Part shown: one piece after another, positions 37,509-45,274 of the stretch
How positions within the stretch are numbered: the first letter of the stretch is position 1
Layout of the letters: each line of letters begins with the position of its first letter
Assembly: GCF_010729895.1 (NCBI RefSeq)
Contig: NZ_AP022612.1
Location: 558,001-622,000, forward strand
Length of the DNA: 64,000 bases
Direction of reading: 5' to 3'
Origin: Mycolicibacterium confluentis
Lineage (GTDB): Bacteria; Actinomycetota; Actinomycetes; Mycobacteriales; Mycobacteriaceae
Position numbers and translations under genes: made by a program
Notes under the pieces: model-generated
The model's database searches: none
Seen by the model: only the letters and a program-made list of their open reading frames with translations
Told to the model about the DNA's origin: nothing

Positions 37509-38120
37509 ATGTCCGTCGGACCGCTGCGCGTGCGGGCCGGGGAGGTGCGCCTGCGGCCCATCCGCATGCGCGACGCCGCCGCATGGAGCCGGCTCCGGAT
37601 CGACGATCGCCGTTTCCTGGAGCCGTGGGAACCCTCTGCGGAGGTGGATTGGGTTGCTCGGCATGGGATCTCGTCCTGGCCGTCGATGTGTTCGGCGTTG
37701 CGTGGGGAAGCCCGCAAGGGGCGCATCCTGCCGTTCGTGATCGAGGTCGACGGGCAGTTCGCGGGTCAGTTGACCATCGGCAACATCACCCACGGGGCGC
37801 TGCGCTCGGCGTGGATCGGCTATTGGGTGCACAGCGAGCTCACGGGTGGGGGAGTGGCCACCGGCGCGCTGGCGTTGGGCCTGGACCACGCGTTCGGTCC
37901 CGTGCATCTGCACCGCGTCGAGGCGACCGTGCGGCCCGAGAACGCTGCCAGTCGAGCGGTGTTGGCGAAGGCGGGTTTTCGCGAGGAGGGGCTGCTGCGG
38001 CGCTATCTCGACGTCGACGGCGGCTGGCGCGATCACCTGCTTGTGGCGATGACGGTCGAAGAGGTGTCGGGGTCGGTGGCGGCGTCGCTGGTGCGGGCGG
38101 GCAAGGCGAGCTGGGCTTAG
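37509..38120 (+). CDS. rimJ: RimJ-like GNAT N-acetyltransferase
   Basis: 203 residues from ATG 37509, the start that matches the mycobacterial family (SVGPLRVRAGEVRLRP); TTG 37461 would be directly behind moeA1. GNAT features: IGYWVHSELTGGGVATGALALGLDHAF (acetyl-CoA loop) and the VRPENAASRAVLAKAGFREEGLLRRYLDVDG motif of the RimJ/RimL group. Likely acetylates N-termini, possibly of ribosomal protein; the true target is unknown. Conserved between moeA1 and glpR. Confidence 0.88.
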   Translation: MSVGPLRVRAGEVRLRPIRMRDAAAWSRLRIDDRRFLEPWEPSAEVDWVARHGISSWPSMCSALRGEARKGRILPFVIEVDGQFAGQLTIGNITHGALRSAWIGYWVHSELTGGGVATGALALGLDHAFGPVHLHRVEATVRPENAASRAVLAKAGFREEGLLRRYLDVDGGWRDHLLVAMTVEEVSGSVAASLVRAGKASWA

Positions 38121-38129
38121 TCCTCATTG

Positions 38130-38192
38130 CGCCGAGTTCGACATGAGGGCTGTGACTTCGGGCCGATCACCACCATGATGTCGAACTGGGCG
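38130..38192. repeat. Palindromic element across the stop codon of nuclease gene A
   Basis: Arms CGCCGAGTTCGACAT (38130-38144) and ATGTCGAACTGGGCG (38178-38192) match at 14 of 15 positions. The 33-nt centre begins GAGGGCTGTGA, the core shared with the palindromes at 39141, 57961 and 58055. The stop codon of the nuclease gene (38167-38169) is inside the element, so the last residues (TPSSTSWW) are encoded by it. Confidence 0.8.
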
Positions 38193-39048
38193 TGTAATTG
38201 CGCGCAGCGAAGGCATCTCTGATCCGGCTCTCGATGAAGCGCGGGCGATGTTCGGCCACCACCCGCAGGTCCAGCCAGCCCTGGCGATCGATCATCTCGT
38301 AGCGGCCGATGTCGTGAACGATCTGTCCTCGATCACTGAAGTGGTGGGCGCCTTCGTAATCCAATCCGACCTTCGGTTCGTCCCAGCCGAGGTCGATGAA
38401 CGCGCTGAACATGCCGTCGCTCACCCTGATCTGAGTTCGCGGTTTCGGCAGTCCAGCGTCGTAGACCACCATTCGAAGCCACGTCTCCTTCGGCGACTGT
38501 GCGCCAGCGTCCATCAGGGCCAGCGCCAGTTGTGCCGCACGGGTGTTCCTGGCGCCGCGATACCGCTCGAAAAGGTGCATCGCATCGGAGCGGGTGACCC
38601 CGGTGGCTGCGGCCAGTGCGTCGAGTCTCATCACCGCGGGGTTGCGCATCAGGTGGCGGGCGAGGTCGAATGCGGTCCGAGCCGGCGAGGTGACGGGCAT
38701 TCCGGCGATCTCCACTATTTCATCTGCCGCGATCCGCTCCTGACGAATCTTGATGCCCGGTCGTGGGCGGCCGTGTTTGGCGATCAGTTCGATCGGATCG
38801 TCGCTTCGGGTCCACTTGGCACCATGCAGGGCCGCCGCAGCCCGGCCGGCAATGATCCCGGTTCTTCCGGTGTGCAGCCAGGCGGCGGCCGTCCGGTTGA
38901 ACAATGTCAGCTCTGCGTCCTTGGGCAGGTAGATACCCGGATGGATCGCGCGGGACGACCAGCGCAGCTTTCCCCTGGTCAGGTCCCCGCTGGCGATCGA
39001 TTCGGCGCCGATAAATGCCTGCCACATGTCGGGGATCGTCGAATTCAC
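38167..39048 (-). CDS. AbiEi-like / DUF559-like nuclease, paralog A
   Basis: 293 residues. The N-terminal ~130 residues have the pattern of the mycobacterial AbiEi-like winged-helix family (GDLTRGKLRWSSRAIHPGIY, AGRAAAALHGAKW, TSPARTAFDLARHL). The C-terminal ~100 residues look like a Vsr/DUF559 PD-(D/E)XK nuclease: a Glu in SPKETWLR, a Gln in RTQI, the Asp in FIDLGW, the DYEGAHH motif and a trailing basic-hydrophobic helix. Paralog B at 58097 is clearly homologous over its whole length. Both genes are flanked by palindromes. No antitoxin-like partner gene is adjacent. Confidence 0.72.
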   Translation of the reverse strand: MNSTIPDMWQAFIGAESIASGDLTRGKLRWSSRAIHPGIYLPKDAELTLFNRTAAAWLHTGRTGIIAGRAAAALHGAKWTRSDDPIELIAKHGRPRPGIKIRQERIAADEIVEIAGMPVTSPARTAFDLARHLMRNPAVMRLDALAAATGVTRSDAMHLFERYRGARNTRAAQLALALMDAGAQSPKETWLRMVVYDAGLPKPRTQIRVSDGMFSAFIDLGWDEPKVGLDYEGAHHFSDRGQIVHDIGRYEMIDRQGWLDLRVVAEHRPRFIESRIRDAFAARNYTPSSTSWW

Positions 39049-39140
39049 GTCTGACGATCCAGCCCGGGAAACGTGCAGCGCCGGTCGCCGCTGTTCATGA
39101 ACTCGCCACTGGGGATGGAGTCGCAGTGGCCCGCGACATC

Positions 39141-39183
39141 GACGTCAGGGCTGTGCCGGCCCATAAATAGCAGCCCTGGCGTC
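39141..39183. repeat. Palindromic element upstream of nuclease gene A
   Basis: GACGTCAGGGCTG (39141-39153) and CAGCCCTGGCGTC (39171-39183), 12 of 13 matching. It contains the AGGGCTGT core in the same place relative to the left arm as the elements at 38130, 57961 and 58055. It lies 92 bp upstream of the start codon of nuclease gene A. Confidence 0.7.
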
Positions 39184-39201
39184 AAACTCGTGGCCCAGCC
39201 T

Positions 39202-39217
39202 GTTACTGGTGTGACAT
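39202..39217 (+). promoter_or_regulatory. Repeat unit 1 in the glpR promoter region
   Basis: GTTACTGGTGTGACAT, similar to the perfect inverted repeat 45 bp downstream (39247-39262). Confidence 0.4.
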
Positions 39218-39245
39218 TTGGGGCTGTTGGTGCTTGTATCCAGCG

Positions 39246-39263
39246 AATTACAGGTGTGTAATT
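39246..39263. promoter_or_regulatory. 18-bp perfect inverted repeat upstream of glpR
   Basis: AATTACA, GGTG, TGTAATT; 68 bp before ATG 39332. The palindrome and the related copy at 39202 form a two-site arrangement typical of a dimeric regulator. The regulator cannot be named. Confidence 0.5.
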
Positions 39264-39331
39264 GACCTCGGCGCGCCGCGCACGGCTGCGCTGGTCACAG
39301 ACCTAGCCTGGAGGGGAAAGGAAAGGCCACC

Positions 39332-40474
39332 ATGCCGAGCATCCCCCAATCTCTGCTGTGGATTTCACTCGTGGTGCTCTGGCTGTTTGTGCTGGTGCCC
39401 ATGCTGGTGAACAAGCGCGACGCCGTGAAGCGCACCAGCGACGTGGCTCTGGCCACGCGTGTGCTCAACACCGGCAGTCGTGCTGCCCGCCTGATCAAGC
39501 GGAGGGGACCAGCGGCTGGCCATGCCAGCGATCCCCACTGGCAGCGGGAAGGCAACCTCGACGAGGATCCGGACGACTACGACGACGACGCCACCGGTCC
39601 CGTCGTGGTGACCGGCAAGCCCCGCATCCGGTCGGTCGCCGTGGTGACCTCGCTCGCCGAAGAGGATGGGCCTGACTACCTCGACGTGGACATCGTCGAC
39701 GAGGATTCCGGCGCACTGCCCGTGGGACGGGTGGTCTCCGGGTTGAAGGAGCCGAAGCAGGCGCCGCGGGAGGACGAGCTGCCGCTCGAATTCGCCACTG
39801 CCGAAACGGAATTCGAACCCATCGCCGAGCCCGCACCCGAACCCGAGCCCGCACCTGAGGCCGAAGTGGCCGAGGCGCCGGAGCCCGAACTGGAGTCTGA
39901 GTCCGAGCCCGAGGTGTCCGCTGAAGCGGACGAGGACGACACGCTCGAGGACGACTACGAGTACGAGTACGTCGAGGACACGTCCGGCCTGGAGGCCGAA
40001 GCCGAGTCCGCCGCGGACGACGAGCCTCGTGCCGTGCCGTTGTCCCGCGACCGCCGATACCACCAGTCGAAGACCGCTGCCGCGGTCGAGGCCCGCAAGT
40101 ACCGCTTCCGCAAGAACGTCCTGCTGGTCATGGCCATTGCTTTGGTGGCCTCCGCCGTCGCGGCGTTCCTCCTGACCTCCGCCATGTGGTGGGTGTGTGG
40201 TGCCGTGGCGACGGTGACGGTGCTCTATCTGGCGTACCTGCGGCGGCAGACGCGGATCGAGGAGCGCCTGCGGCGGCGTCGGATGCAGCGGATGGCGCGG
40301 TCCAGGCTCGGTGTGGAGAACACGCAGGACCGCGATCTGGATGTGGTGCCGGCTCGCCTGCGTCGACCGGGCGCTGCCGTGCTTGAGATCGACGACGAGG
40401 ATCCGGAATTCGAACACCTCGAGTACGTGCCGTTCGCGCGGGGGTTTGATCTGCCGCGCGCGTCGGGGCAGTGA
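39332..40474 (+). CDS. glpR: GlpR/SepX-like divisome membrane protein
   Basis: 380 residues. An N-terminal membrane helix (SLLWISLVVLWLFVLVPMLV), a long acidic, disordered cytoplasmic region very rich in Glu, Asp and Pro, then two further membrane helices (about residues 260-302) and a basic C-terminal tail. This is the architecture of Rv0996, the homolog of corynebacterial GlpR (receptor for the gephyrin-like Glp) and Streptomyces SepX. GGAGGGGAAAGGAAAGG precedes the ATG. Function is inferred from the family. Confidence 0.82.
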   Translation: MPSIPQSLLWISLVVLWLFVLVPMLVNKRDAVKRTSDVALATRVLNTGSRAARLIKRRGPAAGHASDPHWQREGNLDEDPDDYDDDATGPVVVTGKPRIRSVAVVTSLAEEDGPDYLDVDIVDEDSGALPVGRVVSGLKEPKQAPREDELPLEFATAETEFEPIAEPAPEPEPAPEAEVAEAPEPELESESEPEVSAEADEDDTLEDDYEYEYVEDTSGLEAEAESAADDEPRAVPLSRDRRYHQSKTAAAVEARKYRFRKNVLLVMAIALVASAVAAFLLTSAMWWVCGAVATVTVLYLAYLRRQTRIEERLRRRRMQRMARSRLGVENTQDRDLDVVPARLRRPGAAVLEIDDEDPEFEHLEYVPFARGFDLPRASGQ

Positions 40475-40525
40475 CGAGCCGGTTTCTGGTTGAGGCCAGT
40501 GGGCTGGTAGCCTACTGGCGACCAA

Positions 40526-40598
40526 GGGGCTATGGCGCAGTTGGTAGCGCGACTCGTTCGCATCGAGTAGGTCAGGGGTTCGATTCCCCTTAGCTCCA
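40526..40598 (+). tRNA. tRNA-Ala (anticodon CGC)
   Basis: A 73-nt cloverleaf: acceptor GGGGCTA/TAGCTCC (one G-U), D stem GCGC/GCGC, anticodon stem ACTCG/CGAGT with loop TTCGCAT (anticodon 40559-40561), T arm AGGGG-TTCGATT-CCCCT, discriminator A. CCA is not encoded. Reads the common Ala codon GCG. Confidence 0.96.
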
Positions 40599-40604
40599 CA
40601 ATCA

Positions 40605-40636
40605 AAATGGCAGGTCAGGCAACTGACCTGCCATTT
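40605..40636. terminator. Terminator after the tRNA gene
   Basis: A 14-bp perfect stem AAATGGCAGGTCAG with loop GCAA and T's at the end of the stem; works in either direction and is shared with the convergent membrane protein gene. Confidence 0.88.
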
Positions 40637-40656
40637 CTTGTCGGTGCCCCCGCGGC

Positions 40657-41430
40657 TCAGGAGAACGGGTCGTAATCCGCTGGGCGCAAAGCGGGTTGGG
40701 GCTGTTGCCAGCTCGGCTGCGCCGGTGGCACCACAGCGCCGACAGCCACCGGAACGGGCACCCGCACAGGCGTGGCGCGGGCCGCACGACGTGCCGAGGG
40801 TGCAGAGCGGGCCGAGCGTTGCGGCGCGAACAGCATCGCGACGGCCGCCACCGCCACCACCGCCGCGATGATGGCAGTCACCCGGGTCATGGTCGCCAGC
40901 CACGCCACCTGGGACGTCGGCGTCAGCAGCCACACCGCAGGCGCGGCCGCCACGACGACTGCGCATCCGATCGTCGTCGACACTCTCGTGTGCGCGCGGC
41001 CCCGGACGCATCGAAAGGCCAACCAGCAGACCATGGCGGCCAGCGCTGCGAGCCCGCCTGCGGTCGCCAGGGCGATCGTCGTGACATCGCCGTAGAACAT
41101 CTCCAGTTCGGGCAGCGCGAGGACGACGGCGGCCGCAGACGTGACCATCGCGGTGCCCACCCCCGAGAACAGCCAGCCGGCAAGCGGGTTGGGGGCCGTC
41201 GGCCGTCTCGATGCGCGCGAGCCGCCGGGGCGCGACAACTGGACCGTCATCTCGTCGGCACCTGGCGGCGAGTGGCACGGGGGTGGTGGCGGCAGCGGAC
41301 GGGCCGGCGCGCTGGGCGCCGGTGCGCTCGACACCGTCGCGCTGGGCGCCGTCGCGCTCAGGTAACCGGTGCCGGGCGGCGGTGAACCGAAGGGATCCGA
41401 GTGGCCGAAGGGGTCGACACCGTGCTGCAT
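40657..41430 (-). CDS. Membrane protein of unknown function, four predicted membrane helices
   Basis: 257 residues. A Pro/Ser/Ala-rich cytoplasmic N-terminal region of about 75 residues is followed by four hydrophobic helices (roughly residues 84-108, 117-140, 152-172 and 180-202) and a basic, Pro-rich C-terminal tail ending DYDPFS; the N-terminus also carries DPFGHSDPFG. Both termini thus carry DPF-type motifs. Not recognised beyond being typical of actinobacterial small membrane proteins. Confidence 0.65.
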   Translation of the reverse strand: MQHGVDPFGHSDPFGSPPPGTGYLSATAPSATVSSAPAPSAPARPLPPPPPCHSPPGADEMTVQLSRPGGSRASRRPTAPNPLAGWLFSGVGTAMVTSAAAVVLALPELEMFYGDVTTIALATAGGLAALAAMVCWLAFRCVRGRAHTRVSTTIGCAVVVAAAPAVWLLTPTSQVAWLATMTRVTAIIAAVVAVAAVAMLFAPQRSARSAPSARRAARATPVRVPVPVAVGAVVPPAQPSWQQPQPALRPADYDPFS

Positions 41431-41524
41431 CTCAGTGCCCCGTCCCCACGAGCAGTGTCATCCACACCATGTACCGAGCCTAAGTGCCACGGCAGAGGCG
41501 CAACTACACCAAATTCTTCCGGGG

Positions 41525-41909
41525 TCAAACCAGGTAGATCACCAGCACGGCGCCCCACAGCACCGTGAGCCAGGCATCGGTCACCCGAGCCAGCCGGCGC
41601 GGCGCCGAGGAGACCTCCATGAAGGTCTGAATGATCAGTCGTCCCTTGATGAACCCGAGCAGGATGAAGGCGACGGTGATCAGCACGCTCGGCGACGGTG
41701 CCCCGGTGCCGTGGCAGCATGTAATAGAACATGGAGAAGTCGCCGGTGGTCAGCGTGTAGCCCGCCGCCACCTTGGTCGACCATTCGTAGGCCTTGATCA
41801 GGATGAACAGCACACCGCAGGCCATGCCCGCAAAGGTCAGGCGGATCGCTCGGTCGTGGTCACCGGATCGCGCCGCCAGCACACTGCGGGCCACCAGCCA
41901 CGAACTGGC
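41525..41909 (-). pseudogene. Fused relic of cytochrome oxidase subunit III-like and subunit IV-like genes
   Basis: From about 41909 down to 41715 one frame reads ASSWLVARSVLAARSG and then FAGMACGVLFILIKAYEWST and FSMFYYML, the middle of a NorE/CoxC-type subunit III. From 41701 to the TGA at 41525 another frame reads SPSVLITVAFILLGFIKGRL, then QTFMEVSSAPRRL and WLTVLWGAVLVIYLV, the body of a prokaryotic subunit IV. The start of III, the end of III and the start of IV are missing, so a deletion fused two neighbouring genes. It lies directly downstream of the oxygenase cluster. Confidence 0.72.
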
Positions 41910-41986
41910 AGATCCTCGGCCTCGCCAAGCAGCTGCATTGCCCGAGGGGGCGCCGATCGGCTAGTCGGCGATCAATGGTCCTGCGG

Positions 41987-42832
41987 TCACTGGATGGGTT
42001 CGTCGCCGAGGACCGTGGTGCGCAGCATGTGGCGAGGTGAGTTGGGCTCATACGGGGCCGCGCGGTGCAGGACGCCCTGGTTGTCCCAGATGACGGTGTC
42101 GCCGATGGACCAGCGGTGGCTGTACACCTTGTCGGGAGTGGTGGCGTGGGCCAGCAGGTCGGCCAGCAGTGCCCGGCCCTCGTCGAGGTCCATGCCGACG
42201 ATGTAGTCCGCCGACGCGCCCAGCACCAGTGACCTGCGCCCATTGCGGTGCGTCCACACCAGCGGGTTCTCGTGGGTCGGGCGCTCACTCCACCGGCGAC
42301 GCTGTTCAGGGGTGGGGTCGGGGTAGACCCGTCGCTGCGAGGCCTCAAGCGAATGCACCACGCGCAGCGTGCCGTAACGCTCCTTGTCGGCCTCGTCGAG
42401 AGTGTCGTAGGCGGCGTAGGCGTTCGCGAATTCGGTTTCGCCGCCCCGTGTGGCCACCTCGACGGCGGACAGCACCGTGGCCTTCTGCGGGCACTCGCCA
42501 TGCAGTGGGGTGCAGCCGTCGATGTGCCAGTCGAACGTGGCCTTGAGGTATTCGGCGGCCTTGTTCTTGGTCTTGTCCAGGGTGATGGGGTAGATGCCCG
42601 ATACCGGGTGGTGACCGTCCGCGGAGCGGTCGATGCTGCCGAGCCGCTGCGAGAACGCCACTTGGGCTTCGGGATTCAGGTTCAGGTTGTGAAACACCAG
42701 CACACCGTTGTCCTCGAGCGCGTCCAGCACGGCCGCGCCGAGGCCGTCGTCGGTGGCGAGGCGTTCCGGATCGACGCCCGCCACCTCGGCACCCACCGAC
42801 GTGGTCAGCTTGTTGATCGTCAACACACTCAT
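41987..42832 (-). CDS. TauD/TfdA-family Fe(II)/2-oxoglutarate dioxygenase
   Basis: 281 residues. The iron ligands are visible as WHIDG (His, Asp) and the distal His in GVLHRAAPY; the 2-oxoglutarate-binding Arg is in the RHMLRTT region. Members hydroxylate taurine, alkyl sulfates, phenoxyacids and similar small acids. Last gene of the reductase-SDR-Rieske unit, 31 bp after the small partner gene. The substrate is unknown, but the setting implies a step in the same degradative route. Confidence 0.88.
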   Translation of the reverse strand: MSVLTINKLTTSVGAEVAGVDPERLATDDGLGAAVLDALEDNGVLVFHNLNLNPEAQVAFSQRLGSIDRSADGHHPVSGIYPITLDKTKNKAAEYLKATFDWHIDGCTPLHGECPQKATVLSAVEVATRGGETEFANAYAAYDTLDEADKERYGTLRVVHSLEASQRRVYPDPTPEQRRRWSERPTHENPLVWTHRNGRRSLVLGASADYIVGMDLDEGRALLADLLAHATTPDKVYSHRWSIGDTVIWDNQGVLHRAAPYEPNSPRHMLRTTVLGDEPIQ

Positions 42833-42863
42833 CGGTGTGTCCTTTCGTGTTCGAAGGCTGGGG

Positions 42864-43205
42864 CTAGGGGCGTGGTTCGCCGGTGCGGACCATGACAGCG
42901 TCGGCCGCGTCGGTGGGGGCGGGTTGATGCATGATCTCCACCGCCATGGCGACCATGACCAGCGAATAGATCAGGTGCAGCAGGTTGACGGCGTCGTCGG
43001 GCATGTCGTCGAGGGGGAACTTGTCGCAGTACTCGATGGCCTCCTCGACCCGCGGGAAGAAGTCGTCGTAGAAGTGCTGCATCTCGGGCATGGTGCTGGA
43101 GAGGCGCTGTGCCCATCGCTCGGACTCCGTGGGCAGACACCAGGTTTCGGCGTGTGGCTCCAGTTCGGCGAACGCGCTGGGGAGTCGGTCGGCCGCCATG
43201 GTCAC
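42864..43205 (-). CDS. Small Rieske-associated protein, copy 1
   Basis: 113 residues from GTG 43205, which overlaps the Rieske stop as GTGA (ATG 43199 is the alternative). Predicted helical. Conserved with copy 2 at 48148: LPxxFAxLEP, WCL..E.ER.A.RL.STM..MQ.FYD, YCDKF.LDDMP, and NL.HL.YS.V. No known domain recognised. In both copies it directly follows a Rieske oxygenase gene, so it is probably a subunit, assembly factor or regulator of that enzyme. Confidence 0.75.
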   Translation of the reverse strand: MTMAADRLPSAFAELEPHAETWCLPTESERWAQRLSSTMPEMQHFYDDFFPRVEEAIEYCDKFPLDDMPDDAVNLLHLIYSLVMVAMAVEIMHQPAPTDAADAVMVRTGEPRP

Positions 43206-44467
43206 ACCCCCGCCCCTGCGCGGCTGTTCTGGTACGCCTGTACCCAGTCGACCGACATCTTGTGCAGATGACGCACCAGGATCTCCTGATCGCTGAGCGG
43301 GTAGTCGTCGATCACGTCGTACTCCAGGGCGGCCTGCGTGCCGCCGAGCATGCCCGCATCCTGAAGGGCGAACTCCTTGAGGACCACCGCGGCCACCTCA
43401 TGCTCGATGCGTTCCCGCACGGTGCGGGCCGGGTGGAAGTAGGTGAAGGCCTCGAAGCGGTGGGTGTTGTGCGAGGTCGGCCAGTAGCGGTAGAGCAGGT
43501 ACCACCCGCCGTAGATCAGGATCTCCAGATTGGGGAAGATCTGAAAGTTGCTGATACCCCACGGTTCGATGCCGCCGGGGTTGAGTGCGGCCGGCAGTTC
43601 ACCGATGTCCGGGGTCCGCCAGGGGCCCACCAGTCCGCTCTGCGTGGCCCGCTCGATCGGATACATGTACTCGGGCGCGAGCAGCCAGCGCCGAGTCCCC
43701 GCCGTCGAGACGACACGATGCGGACCGTCAAGCTGGAAGTGCCCACAGGTGAACCCCGCGTTGGGATCCCGCACCTCGGGCGGCACCTGCTGGGTGTGCA
43801 GCGACGGCACGTGGTAGTACTCCTGGAAGGCGTCGGCGAAGATCTTCCAGTTGCTGTTGTTGTGCGCCACCCAGTCGTATCGCTCGGTGAGCCGGTCGAA
43901 CGGATAGTCCTCGAGGGCGGTGACCATGGGACCGAGGAACTCCCGCAGGCTCTGGTCCGGCTTCGGGTTCATGTTGACGAACACGAATCCGGCCCAGACG
44001 TCGCATTGCACCGGGAGCAGTCCGTAGTCGGCGGTGTCCAGTCCTGAGAACTGGTCGGCGTCCGGCAGTGCCGTCAGTGTTCCGTCGAGCGAGTAGCGCC
44101 ACCCGCAGGTTCGGCACTCGAATTCGTCTCCGGTGCTGCGCAGTTCGGTGGCGCGGAAGTCGGGCGTCACCAAGGCGTGCCCGCGTCTGCGACAGAGGTT
44201 GTGGAAGGCGCGGATCCGGCCCTCGCGGTCGCGGACCAGCAGCAGCGACGCGTCGGCGGCCTCGATCTGCCTGGTGATGTAGCTCCCCGCTTCGGGTGTC
44301 TCCTCCACCCGACTGATGTTGAGCCAGGCCCGTTTGAAGACCGCCTCCCGCTCCAGCGCGTAGAACTCCGGAGAGATGGAGTCGCGGAATGGGATTGGTC
44401 CGGTGCCCAGGTCAGGGTAATGCTCGGTCCAGGAACCTTGCGCCGGCTTGGGCCATTTGGTGGCCAT
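43202..44467 (-). CDS. Rieske-type oxygenase alpha subunit with non-canonical cluster ligands
   Basis: 421 residues from ATG 44467 (GGAGG five bases upstream). The mononuclear iron site is normal: EYYHVPSLH (two His) and an Asp in ALQDAGMLG. The Rieske domain is odd: the CxH motif reads CRRRGHALV and the CxxH motif reads CRTCGWRY, so both His ligands are replaced (by Arg and Cys). The sister protein at 48482 has the canonical CRHRG and CKYHAW. It could carry a differently ligated cluster or none. Translationally coupled to the small partner. Confidence 0.85.
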   Translation of the reverse strand: MATKWPKPAQGSWTEHYPDLGTGPIPFRDSISPEFYALEREAVFKRAWLNISRVEETPEAGSYITRQIEAADASLLLVRDREGRIRAFHNLCRRRGHALVTPDFRATELRSTGDEFECRTCGWRYSLDGTLTALPDADQFSGLDTADYGLLPVQCDVWAGFVFVNMNPKPDQSLREFLGPMVTALEDYPFDRLTERYDWVAHNNSNWKIFADAFQEYYHVPSLHTQQVPPEVRDPNAGFTCGHFQLDGPHRVVSTAGTRRWLLAPEYMYPIERATQSGLVGPWRTPDIGELPAALNPGGIEPWGISNFQIFPNLEILIYGGWYLLYRYWPTSHNTHRFEAFTYFHPARTVRERIEHEVAAVVLKEFALQDAGMLGGTQAALEYDVIDDYPLSDQEILVRHLHKMSVDWVQAYQNSRAGAGV

Positions 44468-44511
44468 ACGAACCTCCGTGTGACGAATGGTGCGGGACTG
44501 TCGACGACGAG

Positions 44512-45258
44512 CTACATCACGGCGCCACCGTTGACGCCGAGGGTCTGTCCGGTGATGAACCCGGCCTCTTCGGAGCACAGGAATCCCACTGCCGCAGCGA
44601 TGTCCGTTCCGGTGCCCAATCGCCCGACCGGGATGTTGGCGGCGATGGTCTCGTTGGGCGGCAGGAACCCCGCGGCCTGCGACGCGTGCTGCATGGGAGT
44701 CTCGATGCCCGACGGGGGAATGTTGTTGACGGTGATGCCGTGTGCGGCGTACTCGCGGGCCAAGGATTTCGTCAGGGTCAACAACGCGCCCTTGGAGGCG
44801 GCATAGTGTGCCGCAAAGGGGGTGCCGCGCTGCGCACTTGAGGACGAGATCATCACGATCCGGCCCCATCCGGCGTCGATCATGTCGGGCAGGGCCACCT
44901 GGCAGCACCGGAAGGTGCCGCTGAGATTCACTTCGAGCATCTGCGCCCAGGTCTCCTCCGTGATCTCGGCGAAGGACGCATATCCGAATTTGCCCGCACT
45001 GGTGACCAGGATGCCGACGGGGCCCAGTTCACTGCGGACCTTGCCGAAGGCGTCCTCGACCGCGGTCCGGTCGGTGATGTCGACGCCCACCGCGCAGGCC
45101 GTCACACCCGCCGCCCGCAGATCGTCGGTGACCCGTTGTGCGGCTTCGGTGTTCACGTCCAGGACCGCGACGCGGTGGCCCCGCCTGCCCAACTCGTGGC
45201 AGGTCGCCTCGCCCATGCCCGATGCGCCGCCGGTCACCACGGCCACCCTGTCCGTCAC
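44512..45258 (-). CDS. Short-chain dehydrogenase/reductase
   Basis: 248 residues from GTG 45258, with AGGAG eight bases upstream. Cofactor loop TGGASGMG, Asp at the end of the second strand (VAVLDVN, suggesting NAD), the NNAG equivalent TSAGKFG, catalytic Ser in ISSSSAQ and YAASK. Oxidises an alcohol or reduces a ketone in the cluster's pathway. 44 bp before the Rieske gene. Confidence 0.9.
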   Translation of the reverse strand: MTDRVAVVTGGASGMGEATCHELGRRGHRVAVLDVNTEAAQRVTDDLRAAGVTACAVGVDITDRTAVEDAFGKVRSELGPVGILVTSAGKFGYASFAEITEETWAQMLEVNLSGTFRCCQVALPDMIDAGWGRIVMISSSSAQRGTPFAAHYAASKGALLTLTKSLAREYAAHGITVNNIPPSGIETPMQHASQAAGFLPPNETIAANIPVGRLGTGTDIAAAVGFLCSEEAGFITGQTLGVNGGAVM

Positions 45259-45274
45259 GTCTGCCACTCCTGTG

